Part shown: positions 42,736 to 51,224 of the stretch, piece by piece
Numbering within the stretch: position 1 is the first letter of the stretch
Layout of the letters: every line of letters begins with the position of its first letter
Assembly: GCA_035063765.1 (NCBI GenBank)
Contig: JAPSFT010000008.1
Location: 62,001 to 126,000, forward strand
From: Deltaproteobacteria bacterium
GTDB taxonomy: Bacteria; Myxococcota_A; UBA9160; PR03
DNA: 64,000 nt
Reading direction: 5' to 3'
Program-made: the position numbers and the translations under genes
Notes under the pieces: model-generated
Seen by the model: only the letters and a program-made list of their open reading frames with translations
Database searches by the model: none
Told to the model about the DNA's origin: nothing

Positions 42736-43989
42736 CTAGGCGTCGCTCTCGATCGTGGCGCGGCGCGCGAGCGAGGTCAGGACGCCGAGGCCCCCGCGCG
42801 GCCAGGCGAGGGGTGGGGTCTGGAGCCGGCCCGGCGCGCACCGGCGCGAGGCCTCGCCGTCGAGGAGCAGGCCGTGCGGGACGGCGCAGGTCGCGAGCCC
42901 GGCGAGCGGCGCGCCGCGCAGGACGCCGCCGAGCTCCGGCGGCGTCACCGCCTGGACGCGCACGAAGCGGTGGAGCGGCGCCGGACGCAGCCGCGCGCCG
43001 GCCTCGCAGACGACGGTCCAGGCGGTGCCGCTCCCGGTGCGGAGCGCGACGGGCTCGCCCGCCGCGGCGCGCAGCTCGGCCTCGGCTCGTTCGCGCGTGA
43101 TCGCTGCCGCCGCGGCGGGCTCGATGCGGCCGCGCGGCATGCGGTGCTCGAGCGCCGTGAGCGCGCCGGCCAGCGCCTCGGCGAAGCGCTCCGCCGCGCG
43201 CAGGTCGCCGAGCACGAAGACCGCGATCGGCGAGAGGCAGCCGAGCTGGTCCCAGAGCGCCGTGTCGAGCGCGACGCCGCGCGCGGCGCGCAGCAGCGCG
43301 GCCCCGCGCGTGGCCGCCTCGCCGATCACCGCCAGCGAGACGCGGTGGCCGTGCCCGACGAAGCGCCGGGCCGGCGCGACGCGCGCGGCGAGCGCCGCGA
43401 TCGCCGCGTCGCTGCCGGTCGCGACGACGCACTCGGCCCGGCACAGGGCGTCGAGCGCGGCCGGGTCGTCGCGGCGGAAGTCGGCGATCGCGATGCACGC
43501 GCCGAGCTCCGGCATCCGCTCGGCGAGCGCGCGGGCCAGGAGCGGAGCCGTGACGGGGTCGTGCGCCGGAAGCTTGACCAGCACCGGCGAGCGCAGGACG
43601 AGCGGGGCGATCATTGCCGTCACCGTGGGGAGCGGGATCGCTCCGGCCAGCACGACGGCGGTGGTCGCGAAGCCCTGCCACGACGCCGCGGCACGCGGGT
43701 CGAGCGCCTCCGTGCCGCCGAGCTCGCTGCGCACGAGCGCGTGGAGCGCCTCGCCGCCGAGCGGCGCGAGCCCGAGCGCGAGGCCCCGGCGCACGGTCTC
43801 CGGCGAGAAGCCGGTACAGGCCGGCAGGCGCTCCACGAGCTCCGCCTGCCAGGGCGACCCGGGCGCGCGCCAGGCGTCGAGCACGTCGGCGAGCGCCGCG
43901 TGGACCTGGGCGGGCGCGCGCGCGCGCAGCTCCGCGCCGGCCTCGCGCAGGCGCGCGAGCGCGCCCGCGACCTCGGCGCCGGCGCTCAC
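42736..43989 (-). CDS. LuxC-like acyl-CoA/acyl-protein reductase
   Basis: The 417-residue protein belongs to the acyl-CoA reductase family of LuxC. The catalytic cysteine is in LWDQLGCLSPIAVFVLG; conserved stretches include FVGHGHRVSLAVIGEAA and LVLRSPVLVKLPAHDP. The enzyme reduces an acyl group to an aldehyde with NADPH. The start is GTG 43989, overlapping the LuxE-like stop (GTGA). No LuxA or LuxB is present in the window, so bioluminescence is not suggested. Confidence 0.88.
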   Translation of the reverse strand: MSAGAEVAGALARLREAGAELRARAPAQVHAALADVLDAWRAPGSPWQAELVERLPACTGFSPETVRRGLALGLAPLGGEALHALVRSELGGTEALDPRAAASWQGFATTAVVLAGAIPLPTVTAMIAPLVLRSPVLVKLPAHDPVTAPLLARALAERMPELGACIAIADFRRDDPAALDALCRAECVVATGSDAAIAALAARVAPARRFVGHGHRVSLAVIGEAATRGAALLRAARGVALDTALWDQLGCLSPIAVFVLGDLRAAERFAEALAGALTALEHRMPRGRIEPAAAAAITRERAEAELRAAAGEPVALRTGSGTAWTVVCEAGARLRPAPLHRFVRVQAVTPPELGGVLRGAPLAGLATCAVPHGLLLDGEASRRCAPGRLQTPPLAWPRGGLGVLTSLARRATIESDA

Positions 43990-45125
43990 GGCGCCAGCAT
44001 CTCGTCGGCTGCGATCGAGCAGCCGCGCGCCTCGGCGCCTGGCTCGCGGCCCCGCACCTCGAAGCCGCCCGCGACCGTGCGGCCCAGGTCCGCGGTCTCG
44101 ATCGCGGCGACGCTGCCGGTGTTGGCGAGGTCGTGGATGCGGATCACGCCGATGGCGCCGGGCGCCGCGTCCTCGCCGGTCTCGGGGTCGATCACGCGCA
44201 CCCGCGCCCAGGGAGGGGCGAGCTTGCGGCGCGGCTCGCCTGGGGAACACAGGACCGAGTCGTAGAACTGCGAGCCCAGCTCCGTCATCCCGTACTGGTT
44301 CACGATCCGGGTGGCCGGGACGCCGAGCGCGCTCGCGATGCCTTCGTAGAGCGCCTCGCGCGGCAGCTCGCGCGAGCGGCCCTTGAAGCCGCCCGTCTCC
44401 ATGACGCGCGAGCCGGCGGGCAGCGCGAGCCGCGCGCCGCGTGCGGCCAGCGCGTCGAGCAGGTGCACGAAGCCGAAGGCGGTGCCGCACAGGGCGACCG
44501 GCACGCCCTCGGCGCCGGCGCACTCGAGGGCCGCGAGCAGGCCCGCGGCGTCGAGCGCTCCGCCGCGCACGTCGAAGCCGCTCCCGGCGTCGCCGAGCGC
44601 CGCCAGGACCACGCCGAACATGTGGGAGAGCGAGGAGTCGGGCGCCTCGGCCGGCGCGGGCGCCAGGATCCGCAGCCGCGCCCGCGCGCCGGGCGCGAGG
44701 TCCGGCACTACGCCGCGCCGGAAGCTCGGCAGGAGCGAGGCCTCGTAGAGCGCGAGCGTGTCGAGGTGCAGGACGCCGCGCCGCTCCGCGGCGGTGCCGC
44801 TGGTGCGAAAGGCGTGGGCCTCGCAGGGCTCGGGGAAGCTGCGCAGCGCGAGCTCCTTGAAGGCCCCCGCCGGCACCGCCGGGATCGCGCGCCAATGGGC
44901 GACCGTCTCCGGGGTCCGCCCGCGCCCCGCGCAGAAGCGCCGGTAGGGCGCGCAGTGCGCGAACTGGAACGCGAACAGGGCGCGCGCGAGCGCGTCGAAG
45001 CGGGGCTCGTCGCCGGCGTCCGCCGGCCCGGACAGCGGCTCGCGCATCCAGGCGAGGACGCGCGCGTCGAGCTCCGCGCGCGCGGGGTCGGGCCCGCGCG
45101 CGCCCGGCGGCGCGCCGGCCTTCAC
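43986..45125 (-). CDS. LuxE-like acyl-protein synthetase
   Basis: The 379-residue protein is an ANL-related acyl-protein synthetase of the LuxE type. It has the AMP-forming loop HAFRTSGTAAERRGVLHLDT and the late NQYGMTELGSQFYDSVL. Family members activate a fatty acid as acyl-AMP and pass it to a LuxC cysteine. The short N-terminal 20 residues may be shorter. The stop overlaps the LuxC start, so the pair are coupled. Confidence 0.87.
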   Translation of the reverse strand: MKAGAPPGARGPDPARAELDARVLAWMREPLSGPADAGDEPRFDALARALFAFQFAHCAPYRRFCAGRGRTPETVAHWRAIPAVPAGAFKELALRSFPEPCEAHAFRTSGTAAERRGVLHLDTLALYEASLLPSFRRGVVPDLAPGARARLRILAPAPAEAPDSSLSHMFGVVLAALGDAGSGFDVRGGALDAAGLLAALECAGAEGVPVALCGTAFGFVHLLDALAARGARLALPAGSRVMETGGFKGRSRELPREALYEGIASALGVPATRIVNQYGMTELGSQFYDSVLCSPGEPRRKLAPPWARVRVIDPETGEDAAPGAIGVIRIHDLANTGSVAAIETADLGRTVAGGFEVRGREPGAEARGCSIAADEMLAP

Positions 45126-46411
45126 GCCGCGAGCGCCTCCGCGAGGAGGTCGAGGGCGCCGAGCAGCAGGTCCTCCTCGATCGTGAGCGGCGGCGTCACC
45201 GAGACGACCTCCCCCGCGTCACCGGAGGGGATCACGATGACGCCGCGCCGGAGCGCCTCGGCGCAGGCGCGCAGCGCGCGCGCGCCCTCGTCGCACTCGA
45301 TCCCGAGGAGGAGCCCGCGCCCGCGCACGGCGCGCACGTGCCCGGCGGCGAGCGCCGGCGCGAGCCGCGCGCGCAGGTGGGCGAGCACCCGCGCGCCCAG
45401 CGTGGCCGCGCGGGCGGCGAGCTTCTCCTCCTCGAGCACGGCGAGCGCCGCCAGCGCGGCCGCGCAGCCCGGCGGGTGGCCGAGGAAGGTCTGGGTGTGG
45501 AGCGATTCGCCGGTCGAGGCGGGCCAGGCGTCCATCACCGCCGCGCGGCCCAGGCAGGCCGAGACGGGCATGCCTCCGGCGAGCCCCTTGCCCGCGCACA
45601 GCAGGTCCGGGACCACGCCCTCGTGGTCGACCGCCCAGGTCCGCCCGGTCCGTCCCAGTCCGGTGTAGACCTCGTCGGCGATCAGCAGCCAGCCTTCGCG
45701 GTCGCAGAGCGCGCGCAGGCCCGCGAGGAAGCCGTCGGGGGGGATCCGCTCGCCCCCGCGGCCCTGGATCGGCTCGACCAGCACGGCGCCGACCGGCGGG
45801 CGCGCCCCGGCTGTCGCCCGCGACACGCTGGAGACGTCGCCGAAGCGGGCGAAGACGGTGGCGCCGGGCAGGCGCGCCGCGAAGGGCGCCCGGAACTCCG
45901 GACGCCAGGTGGCGTCGAGCGCGCCGAGCGAGAGGCCGTGGTAGGCGCCCTCGAAGGCGACCACCCCGGCGCGGCCGGTCGCGAGCGCGGCGGTCTCGAG
46001 CGCCGCCTCGACGGCGTCCGAGCCCGACGAGCCGAGCACCGCGCGCGCCGGGCCGCCGCCCGGGAAGAGCGCCGCCAGGCGCTCCAGCAGCTCCACCTTG
46101 ACCGCCGCCGGATGGACGTCGCCCATCGCGTGCAGGAGCGTCGCGCCCTGCGCGCCGAGCGCCGCCACCACGCGCGGGTGGGCGTGCCCCGCGCTCGCGA
46201 CGCCGAAGCCGGCGCCGAGGTCGACGAAGCGGTTGCCGTCGGCGTCCCAGACGTTGGCGCCGGCGGCGCGCTCCCAGAAGATCGGCGGCTCGGGCGCGAG
46301 GCAGGTGACGTTGCGTGACTCGACGCGCGCGAGGCGCGCCGCCAGGGCGCGCGAGCGCGGGCCGGGGACCTCGCTCACGAGGGCAGGCGGCAGGTTGCGC
46401 GGCGGCGTCAC
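45122..46411 (-). CDS. Class III PLP-dependent aminotransferase
   Basis: The 429-residue enzyme is an omega-type transaminase. The PLP lysine is in LLCAGKGLAGGMPVSACLG, with LLIADEVYTGLGRTG and FEGAYHGLSLGAL. It should swap an amine for a carbonyl. It is first in a unit with LuxE and LuxC, overlapping in ATGA with the next gene (45122-45125), which suggests the LuxC aldehyde is its substrate. Alternatively it acts as a GSA-aminomutase-like or ornithine-type enzyme. Confidence 0.92.
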   Translation of the reverse strand: MTPPRNLPPALVSEVPGPRSRALAARLARVESRNVTCLAPEPPIFWERAAGANVWDADGNRFVDLGAGFGVASAGHAHPRVVAALGAQGATLLHAMGDVHPAAVKVELLERLAALFPGGGPARAVLGSSGSDAVEAALETAALATGRAGVVAFEGAYHGLSLGALDATWRPEFRAPFAARLPGATVFARFGDVSSVSRATAGARPPVGAVLVEPIQGRGGERIPPDGFLAGLRALCDREGWLLIADEVYTGLGRTGRTWAVDHEGVVPDLLCAGKGLAGGMPVSACLGRAAVMDAWPASTGESLHTQTFLGHPPGCAAALAALAVLEEEKLAARAATLGARVLAHLRARLAPALAAGHVRAVRGRGLLLGIECDEGARALRACAEALRRGVIVIPSGDAGEVVSVTPPLTIEEDLLLGALDLLAEALAA

Positions 46412-46497
46412 GGCCGCAATGTAGCGGCCGGCCCGACCCGGGAGCTGCGCGCGGCGCTTGCGGGGCTCCGCGCGCCGTCGCGCCCTATCCTGCGGCG

Positions 46498-47514
46498 ATG
46501 GCTGCGCCGAGCGCTGCGTCCCTCACCGACGGGCTTGCCGCCCGCGCGCGCCTGCGCGCCGGCTGGCTGGCGCTCGGGACCGGCGCCGCCGTCTTCGCCG
46601 TGAAGCTCGCCGCCTGGCGGCTCACCGGCTCGGCGGCGGTGCTCTCGGACGCCCTCGAGTCGATCGTGAACGTGGTGGCGGCCGCGCTGCTGCTCTTCAG
46701 CCTCTACGTCTCCGTCCGGCCCGCCGACCGCGACCACCCCTATGGCCACGGCAAGGTCGAGTTCTTCTCCGCCGGCGTGGAGGGAACCCTGATCGGCGTC
46801 GCCGCGCTCTGGATCGCGGCCGAAGCGCTGCGCGCGTTGTGGCGGGGCCCCGCGCTCCGCCAGCTCGAGCTCGGGCTCGGCCTCGTGGCGGCGGGCACGG
46901 CGGCCAACGCGCTGGTGGGCTGGCACCTGGTCCGGGTGGGCCGCCGCGTGCGCTCGCTGGCGCTCGTCGCCGACGGCCGGCACCTGCTCACCGACGTCCT
47001 CACCAGCGCCGGGGTGCTGGTCGGGCTCGCGGCCGTGCGCGTCACCGGCTGGGTGGTGCTCGACCCGCTGGTCGCGCTGGCGGTCGCGCTCCAGATCCTG
47101 CGCACCGGCTGGCGGCTCGCGCGCCAGGCGGTCGGCGGGCTCATGGACGAGGCCGATCCCGAGACGCTGCAGAACATCGTCGCCGCGCTCGAGGGCGCGC
47201 GCGAGCCCTGGTGGATCGACGCCCACAGCCTGCGCGCGTGGCGCTCGGGCGCCGCCGAGCACGTCGACCTGCACCTGGTGGTGCCACGCTACTTCGACGC
47301 CGACCGCCTGCACGGGATCAGCGAGCAGGTCGAGAAGGTGGCGCTCCGCGGCGCGGGCCTGCCTGGCGAGGTGATCGTCCACTTCGACCCCTGCCGTCCC
47401 CGCTACTGCGCGGGCTGTCCCGTCGAGGCCTGCCCGGTGCGCTCGGCGCCCTTCGCGACGCGCCGCCCGCTCACGCTCGAGCGCGCCACCCGCGAGGACG
47501 AGGCGCTCGGGTGA
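46498..47514 (+). CDS. Cation diffusion facilitator (CDF) transporter
   Basis: The 338-residue protein has six membrane segments; metal-site motifs are VLSDALESIVNVVAAALLLF and LVADGRHLLTDVLTSAGVLVG, each with aspartates or histidines in pairs. The cytosolic C-terminal domain has HVDLHLVVPRYFDADRLH. A cysteine-rich end (CRPRYCAGCPVEACPV) is unusual and may bind metal. It exports divalent cations such as zinc. The stop overlaps the folK start (GTGA). Confidence 0.92.
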   Translation: MAAPSAASLTDGLAARARLRAGWLALGTGAAVFAVKLAAWRLTGSAAVLSDALESIVNVVAAALLLFSLYVSVRPADRDHPYGHGKVEFFSAGVEGTLIGVAALWIAAEALRALWRGPALRQLELGLGLVAAGTAANALVGWHLVRVGRRVRSLALVADGRHLLTDVLTSAGVLVGLAAVRVTGWVVLDPLVALAVALQILRTGWRLARQAVGGLMDEADPETLQNIVAALEGAREPWWIDAHSLRAWRSGAAEHVDLHLVVPRYFDADRLHGISEQVEKVALRGAGLPGEVIVHFDPCRPRYCAGCPVEACPVRSAPFATRRPLTLERATREDEALG

Positions 47515-48041
47515 GCGAGGACGCCTACGTCTCGATCGGCACGAATCTCGGCGATCGCGACGCGCACCTGGCGCTGGCGCTGCGCCGCCTCGCCGAGCTG
47601 CCGGAGACCGCCCTCACAGCGGTGTCGCCGGTCTTCGAGACGGATCCGGTGGGGCCACCGCCCCAGGGCCCCTTCCTCAACGCGGTGGCGAAGCTGCGCA
47701 CGGAGCTCGGGCCGCGCGCGCTCCTCGACGCGCTGCTCGCGATCGAGCGGGAGGCCGGCCGCGTGCGGAGCGTGCCCAACGCGGCCCGCAGCCTCGACCT
47801 CGACCTGCTCCTCCACGGCGAGCGCGTGCTCGACGAGCCCGGCCTGACGCTCCCGCACCCGCGCCTCGCCGAGCGGCCCTTCGTGCTGGAGCCCCTGACG
47901 GCGCTGGCGCCGAGGCTCGTGCACCCGACCCTCGGCGAGCCGATCGCGGCGCTCGCCGCGCGCGTGCGGGACCCGCGCGCCGTCCGTCCGCTCGGAGCCT
48001 GTGAAGGAATCGGCGACCGAGCAGCGCGCCGTCGCCGGTGA
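47511..48041 (+). CDS. folK: Dihydropterin pyrophosphokinase
   Basis: The 176-residue enzyme makes the pyrophosphate ester of hydroxymethyl-dihydropterin for folate. SIGTNLGDRDAHLALALRRL and the FolK signature RSLDLDLLLHGERV are seen, with LPHPRLAERPFVLEPL. The start is GTG 47511, inside the CDF stop. The C-terminal codons run into a long inverted repeat (47995-48014). Confidence 0.95.
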   Translation: MSEDAYVSIGTNLGDRDAHLALALRRLAELPETALTAVSPVFETDPVGPPPQGPFLNAVAKLRTELGPRALLDALLAIEREAGRVRSVPNAARSLDLDLLLHGERVLDEPGLTLPHPRLAERPFVLEPLTALAPRLVHPTLGEPIAALAARVRDPRAVRPLGACEGIGDRAARRRR

Positions 48042-48065
48042 CCGAGCCGATTCCTTCACAGGCTC
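47995..48065. repeat. 20-base perfect inverted repeat spanning the folK stop
   Basis: The left arm is 47995-48014, in the folK coding end, and the right arm is 48046-48065, just before the stop of the convergent gene. The arms are perfect complements and are separated by 31 bases. It could terminate both genes, but no T-run follows; a REP-like or transposed origin is possible. Confidence 0.7.
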
Positions 48066-48746
48066 TCAGGCGCAGGTGAAGCGCACCGTCGCGTGACCCG
48101 CGGCGGCGTCCACGCGCCAGTCTGCGTCCGACCTTGCTGCCAGCATCCGGGCCGCCTCCTCGACGAGCGCCAGCCACGGGCCGCCCGGGCTCGGCGCGGC
48201 GGCCTCGGGCGAGCGCCGCTCCATCGACACCTCGAGATGTCGGCCGCAGGGCTTGCCGACCGCGACGTGCAGCTCGCTCCCGCCCGGCGCCTCACGCAGC
48301 AGCGCCTGCGCGGCGAGCAGCAGCAGGAGCTCGGCATCGGCGCGCCGCCCGCGCACCCAGGGCGTCTCGGCCGGCACGTCCCAGGAGAGCTCGACGCTCG
48401 CGCTCACCGTCTCGCGCAGCACCGGCGCGAGGCCGCGGGCCAGCGCCCCGAGGTCCACCTCGCCCGGCTCGCCGGGCCGCCAGGCGCCGCGCGTCTGGAG
48501 CGCGCGGCCGAGCCGCACGCAGCGCTGCGCCTCGCGCTCGATGCCGGCGCAGGCGCGTGCCACCACCGGGTCGCCGGGGCGCTCCTCCGCGAGCCAGCGG
48601 AGCTCGCCGAGGATGGCGGTGAGCGCGTTGTTCCAGGCGTGCGCGGCCCCGAGCGCCATCCGGCGCAGCGCCTCGAGCTGCGCGAGCTCGCCGGCGACGG
48701 CAGGGTCGAGGCACACCGGCGGGCCCGTCTCCATGGGGGTCTCCAT
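48066..48746 (-). CDS. Degenerate histidine-kinase-like protein
   Basis: The 226-residue protein has a HisKA-like helix (LRRMALGAAHAWNNALTAIL) with a conserved histidine, but the ATP domain lacks the G boxes (no DxGxG). The area LLLLLAAQALLREAPGG replaces the N box. It probably serves as a pseudo-kinase or histidine phosphotransfer protein. No sensor domain or signal peptide is seen. It converges on folK. Confidence 0.7.
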   Translation of the reverse strand: METPMETGPPVCLDPAVAGELAQLEALRRMALGAAHAWNNALTAILGELRWLAEERPGDPVVARACAGIEREAQRCVRLGRALQTRGAWRPGEPGEVDLGALARGLAPVLRETVSASVELSWDVPAETPWVRGRRADAELLLLLAAQALLREAPGGSELHVAVGKPCGRHLEVSMERRSPEAAAPSPGGPWLALVEEAARMLAARSDADWRVDAAAGHATVRFTCA

Positions 48747-48888
48747 CGAATCGGCATCGGCCCCGATTGAGGGATCATTTCAACGCTGATCGACTCGGAA
48801 ATACGGGAGTTGCATTATCGGCAGCGAAGTCGGAAATTGCCGCACCGGCTTCGCCGGTCCGGATGCGCGCCGGAGGGGTCGCTCCGAG

Positions 48889-49695
48889 ATGAGAGGCGTC
48901 GAGATGGCAGCCGCCGAGACCATCGCCAACCCCAGCGCCGGCGCGCCGCGCTCCGAGCCGGCGGCGCTCGCCGAGATCGCGAGCGGGCGGCTCGAAGCCC
49001 TGGGCGCCGAGGCGCTGCTGCGCTGGGGTCTCGCGCGCTTCCATCCGCGCCTTGCGCTCTCGTGCTCGTTCGGCGCGCCCGAAGGGCTCGTGATCCTCGA
49101 CATGATGCAGCGCATCGAGCCCGCGGCGCGCGTCTTCATGCTCGACACGGGCCGGCTCCCGCAGGCGACCCACGACCTCGTCGACCGCGTGCGCGATCGC
49201 TACGGGGTCCGGGTCGAGGTGGTGTTCCCGGACGCCCAGGCGGTGCAGGACATGGTCCGCCGGCACGGCCAGAACCTCTTCTACGAGTCGGTGGCCAGCC
49301 GCCAGCTCTGCTGCCGGCTGCGCAAGGTGGAGCCGATGCGGCGCTACTTCGCCGAGGCCGGCGTCGACGCCTGGGTGGCCGGCCTGCGCCGGGAGCAGGG
49401 CGTCACGCGCCAGGACGCCCCGAAGGTCGAGATCGACGCCGCCCACGGAGGCCTGGTCAAGATCAACCCGCTGGCGGACTGGAGCCACGACCAGGTCTGG
49501 GCCTACGTCCGCGAGCACCAGGTGCCGGTGAACCGCCTGCACCGCGAAGGCTATCCCTCCGTCGGCTGCGAGCCCTGCTCGCGCGCCATCCAGCCCGGCG
49601 ACGACGTCCGCGCCGGCCGCTGGTGGTGGGAGAGCGCCGACACCCGGGAGTGTGGAATCCACGTCGGAGAGGAGAGCGGTGGCTCGGGCATCTGA
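48889..49695 (+). CDS. cysH: Phosphoadenylyl/adenylyl sulfate reductase, assimilatory
   Basis: The 268-residue enzyme reduces APS or PAPS to sulfite with thioredoxin. SRQLCCRLRKVEP and SVGCEPCSRA hold the [4Fe-4S] cysteines, so APS is the likely substrate. The C-terminal ECGIHVGEE carries the catalytic cysteine. Start ATG 48889 or 48904 (MAAAET) both have a ribosome site; the second has GAGAGG seven bases upstream. A 17-base overlap with the next gene suggests co-translation. Confidence 0.94.
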   Translation: MRGVEMAAAETIANPSAGAPRSEPAALAEIASGRLEALGAEALLRWGLARFHPRLALSCSFGAPEGLVILDMMQRIEPAARVFMLDTGRLPQATHDLVDRVRDRYGVRVEVVFPDAQAVQDMVRRHGQNLFYESVASRQLCCRLRKVEPMRRYFAEAGVDAWVAGLRREQGVTRQDAPKVEIDAAHGGLVKINPLADWSHDQVWAYVREHQVPVNRLHREGYPSVGCEPCSRAIQPGDDVRAGRWWWESADTRECGIHVGEESGGSGI

Positions 49696-50215
49696 TCTCG
49701 ATCGGCGCGGGTTCCTGGCGGCCGCCGCCGGCGCAGCCGCCTGGCTCGCGCGGCCGGGGCGGGCACCTGCGGAGGGAGCGCCGCCCGCGGCGCTCCCGCT
49801 GCTCGAGACGAGCCGCTTCGTGTACGTCTCGCCGCTGCTCGCGAGCGGGGAGGAGAGCGCCTGCCACGGCGAGGTCTGGTTCGGCTGGCTCGACGGCGCG
49901 GTCCTGGTCAACACCCGGCGCGGCACCTGGAAGGTGCGCGCGCTGCGCGACCGCCAGCTCGATCGCGCGCGGATCTGGGTGGGGGATCACGGAGCCTGGA
50001 AGACCGGGCTCACCGGCAGCGGCCGCAACGAGGCCTTCCGCGCGGCGCCCTGCTTCGACGCGAAGGCGCGCTTCGAGACCGACCGCGCCGTCCTCGACCG
50101 GCTGCTGGCCCTCTACGAGACCAAGTACGGCAGCGAGTTCGAGCGCTGGAGCGAGGACATGCGCACCGGCTTCTACGCGGGCGAGCGGATGTTGATCCAC
50201 TACCAGCCGGTCTGA
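49679..50215 (+). CDS. Tat-exported PPOX-like flavin-fold protein
   Basis: The 178-residue protein has a twin-arginine signal (LDRRGFLAAAAGAAAWLARPG) and a beta-barrel region (FVYVSPLLASGEESACHGEV, then LVNTRRGTWKVRALRDRQ). It resembles PPOX-class proteins, though I am not certain of the family. Cofactor could be FMN, perhaps bound before export. The start GTG 49679 lies inside cysH with GGAGAGGAG upstream. Whether it takes part in sulfur metabolism is unknown. Confidence 0.65.
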   Translation: MARASDLDRRGFLAAAAGAAAWLARPGRAPAEGAPPAALPLLETSRFVYVSPLLASGEESACHGEVWFGWLDGAVLVNTRRGTWKVRALRDRQLDRARIWVGDHGAWKTGLTGSGRNEAFRAAPCFDAKARFETDRAVLDRLLALYETKYGSEFERWSEDMRTGFYAGERMLIHYQPV

Positions 50216-50233
50216 GCGGGGGAGGGCGGGGCG

Positions 50234-51142
50234 ATGGGCGTTCTCGAGGGCAGGATCGCGGTGGTGACCGGCGCGGGGCGCGGCATCGGGCGCGAGATCG
50301 CGCTCGACTTCGCACGCCAGGGCGCGCGCGTCGTGGTGAACGACCTCGGCGCCGCCGCCGACGGCACCGGCGCGGCGCGCGTCGCCGACGAGGTGGTGGC
50401 GGAGATCCGCGCCGCCGGCGGTGAGGCGGTGGCGAACTACGAGAGCGTGGCGACCGTGGCCGGCGGCGAGGCGATCTTCCGCACCGCGCTGGACTCCTTC
50501 GGCGCCCTCGACGTGCTGGTCAACAACGCCGGCATCCTGCGCGACCGTACCATCTTCAAGATGGACGAGGAGGACTGGGACCTGGTGATCGCGGTGCACC
50601 TGAAGGGGCACTACGCCTGCACGGCGCCCTTCGCGCGCTACATCCGCGAGACCGGGAGGCGCGGCTGCCGGATCCTCGACTTCTCGTCGGTGTCGGGCCT
50701 GTTCGGGAACTTCGGGCAGTCGAACTACGGTGCCGCCAAGGCCGGCATCGCCGGCTTCTCGCGGGTGCTGGCGCTCGAGCTCGCCAAGTACGAGTGCACC
50801 GTCAACACGATCTCGCCGGGCGCCGCGACGCGCCTCACGATCCCGCTCATGCAGGGCCGCGGCGACCCGGCCGCCGCCGACGACTGGACGCGCGGCCCGG
50901 CCCAGATCGCGCCGGTCTGCACCTGGCTCGCCTCGGAGGCCGGCCGCGGCGTCACCGGCCAGATCTTCAACGTGATGCGCGGCACCCTCGGGATCCTGCA
51001 GCAGCCGGCGGTGATCCGGTCCTTCCAGGGCGAGCAGCTCTGGACCCAGGCGGCGCTCGACCGCCTGATGCCGGAGCTCGTCGAGGCCCGGCGCGCCCAC
51101 GACGAGCGCGCGAAGCGGGAAGGGGCGCCGGAGAAGCGCTGA
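50234..51142 (+). CDS. Short-chain dehydrogenase/reductase
   Basis: The 302-residue SDR enzyme has VVTGAGRGIGREIALDFARQ, NNAGILRDRTIFKM and the catalytic SGLFGNFGQSNYGAAKAG (Ser, Tyr, Lys). It is like the dehydrogenase part of peroxisomal multifunctional enzymes acting on hydroxyacyl-CoA. The extra C-terminal 50 residues (SFQGEQLWTQAALDRLMPE) support this. It follows the Tat gene by 18 bases. Confidence 0.9.
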   Translation: MGVLEGRIAVVTGAGRGIGREIALDFARQGARVVVNDLGAAADGTGAARVADEVVAEIRAAGGEAVANYESVATVAGGEAIFRTALDSFGALDVLVNNAGILRDRTIFKMDEEDWDLVIAVHLKGHYACTAPFARYIRETGRRGCRILDFSSVSGLFGNFGQSNYGAAKAGIAGFSRVLALELAKYECTVNTISPGAATRLTIPLMQGRGDPAAADDWTRGPAQIAPVCTWLASEAGRGVTGQIFNVMRGTLGILQQPAVIRSFQGEQLWTQAALDRLMPELVEARRAHDERAKREGAPEKR

Positions 51143-51224
51143 CCGCGTGCGGCCCCGGGCGCCCGGTTCGCGCCGCGGGCCGAGGGCTTGGCGGCGGCCG
51201 GGGCCTGGCGGACACTCGCCGGCC

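Noticed and set aside
42736-46411. A full lux operon for bioluminescence
   Set aside because: LuxE and LuxC homologues are present but LuxA, LuxB and LuxD are not, and an aminotransferase takes their place.
48844-48858. Small hairpin before cysH as a riboswitch
   Set aside because: The stem has only six bases with a three-base loop; no conserved SAM-type sequence is seen upstream.
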